From: Lachnospiraceae bacterium
GTDB lineage: Bacteria > Bacillota > Clostridia > Lachnospirales > Lachnospiraceae
Reading direction: 5' to 3'
Length of the DNA stretch: 64,000 nucleotides
Assembly (NCBI GenBank): GCA_017468395.1
Contig: JAFUIR010000016.1
Coordinates: 1 to 64,000 of the forward strand
Part shown: positions 63,930 to 64,000 of the stretch, one piece after another
Position numbering within the stretch: the stretch's first letter is position 1
How the letters are laid out: every line of letters begins with the position of its first letter
Translations under genes and position numbers: made by a program
The notes under the pieces: generated by a model
The model's input: the letters and a program-made list of their open reading frames with translations, nothing else
Told to the model about the DNA's origin: nothing
Databases searched by the model: none

Positions 63930-64000
63930 ATGGGTAAATTTGTAATTCGTAAAACAAACACAGGTGTAAAATTTGATTTGAAAGCAGGCAACGGTCAGGT
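63930..64000 (+). CDS. DUF1508 (YegP-like) protein, partial
   Basis: Only the first 23 codons lie in the window. MGKFVIRKTNTGVKFDLKAG matches the start of YegP/DUF1508 proteins, small beta-alpha domains of unknown role. AGGAGG lies six bases before the ATG. Confidence 0.7.
   Translation, partial: MGKFVIRKTNTGVKFDLKAGNGQ

Overview
The window looks like a chromosomal segment of an anaerobic, spore-forming Clostridia species, most likely of the Lachnospiraceae. The support is a low-GC Gram-positive gene style with strong GGAGG ribosome sites, sporulation genes (gpr, spoIIP, sigK), a four-subunit 2-oxoacid:ferredoxin oxidoreductase behind a T-box leader, a family I CoA-transferase, hemicellulose-degrading enzymes, PolC, and the order rpsT / gpr-spoIIP-lepA-hemW. 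Placement below family level is inference.

Positions 1-8.5 kb hold signalling genes: a GGDEF/PAS/PAS/GGDEF/EAL protein and a hybrid histidine kinase. Each is preceded by a copy of the same ~120-bp intergenic element and its own promoter. An unknown gene and a reverse-strand CoA-transferase follow. Positions 8.7-14.2 kb hold a phytol-kinase-like membrane protein, an in-frame fusion of a cation-efflux membrane domain to a GH43 enzyme, a GH51 arabinofuranosidase and a DMT exporter. Positions 14.4-20.1 kb hold a small mobile-element-type protein, a LytTR response regulator with a soluble GHKL kinase, and a two-ATPase/two-permease ABC exporter.

Positions 20.2-25.5 kb look eroded: an orphan CbiT-like gene abuts a putP remnant, a methyltransferase is frameshifted, and between and after these lie a GH113 gene, a structured leader or small RNA, a PBECR4-like gene and a CoiA-like gene. 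Positions 25.6-32.8 kb hold an ABC transporter with a LytTR/DUF3021 pair and a matching 21-bp-period direct repeat at its promoter, then a large hybrid kinase with HPt domain and a MATE exporter. Positions 33-37.6 kb hold a Uma2 nuclease, a polysaccharide deacetylase and a divergent AraC / sugar-isomerase / dehydrogenase locus.

Positions 37.6-41 kb hold a consensus promoter, a T-box leader (candidate isoleucine specifier) and the oxidoreductase subunits gamma-delta-alpha-beta. This suggests control by uncharged tRNA and possibly an anabolic, branched-chain role. Positions 41-44 kb hold tcdA, a zinc-ribbon protein, a TPM protein and a ~255-bp long inverted repeat. Positions 44-63.4 kb are mostly housekeeping and sporulation genes (rpsT, gpr, spoIIP, lepA, hemW, sigK, an HD-domain protein, a PilT-like ATPase, comM, dprA, ispG, polC). 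They are interrupted between dprA and ispG by a restriction-modification pair whose endonuclease closely resembles EcoRV. The window ends with tRNA-Glu(CTC) and the start of a DUF1508 gene.

No CRISPR array, rRNA, complete insertion sequence or prophage was seen. All family assignments come from reading motifs by eye; no database search was run.
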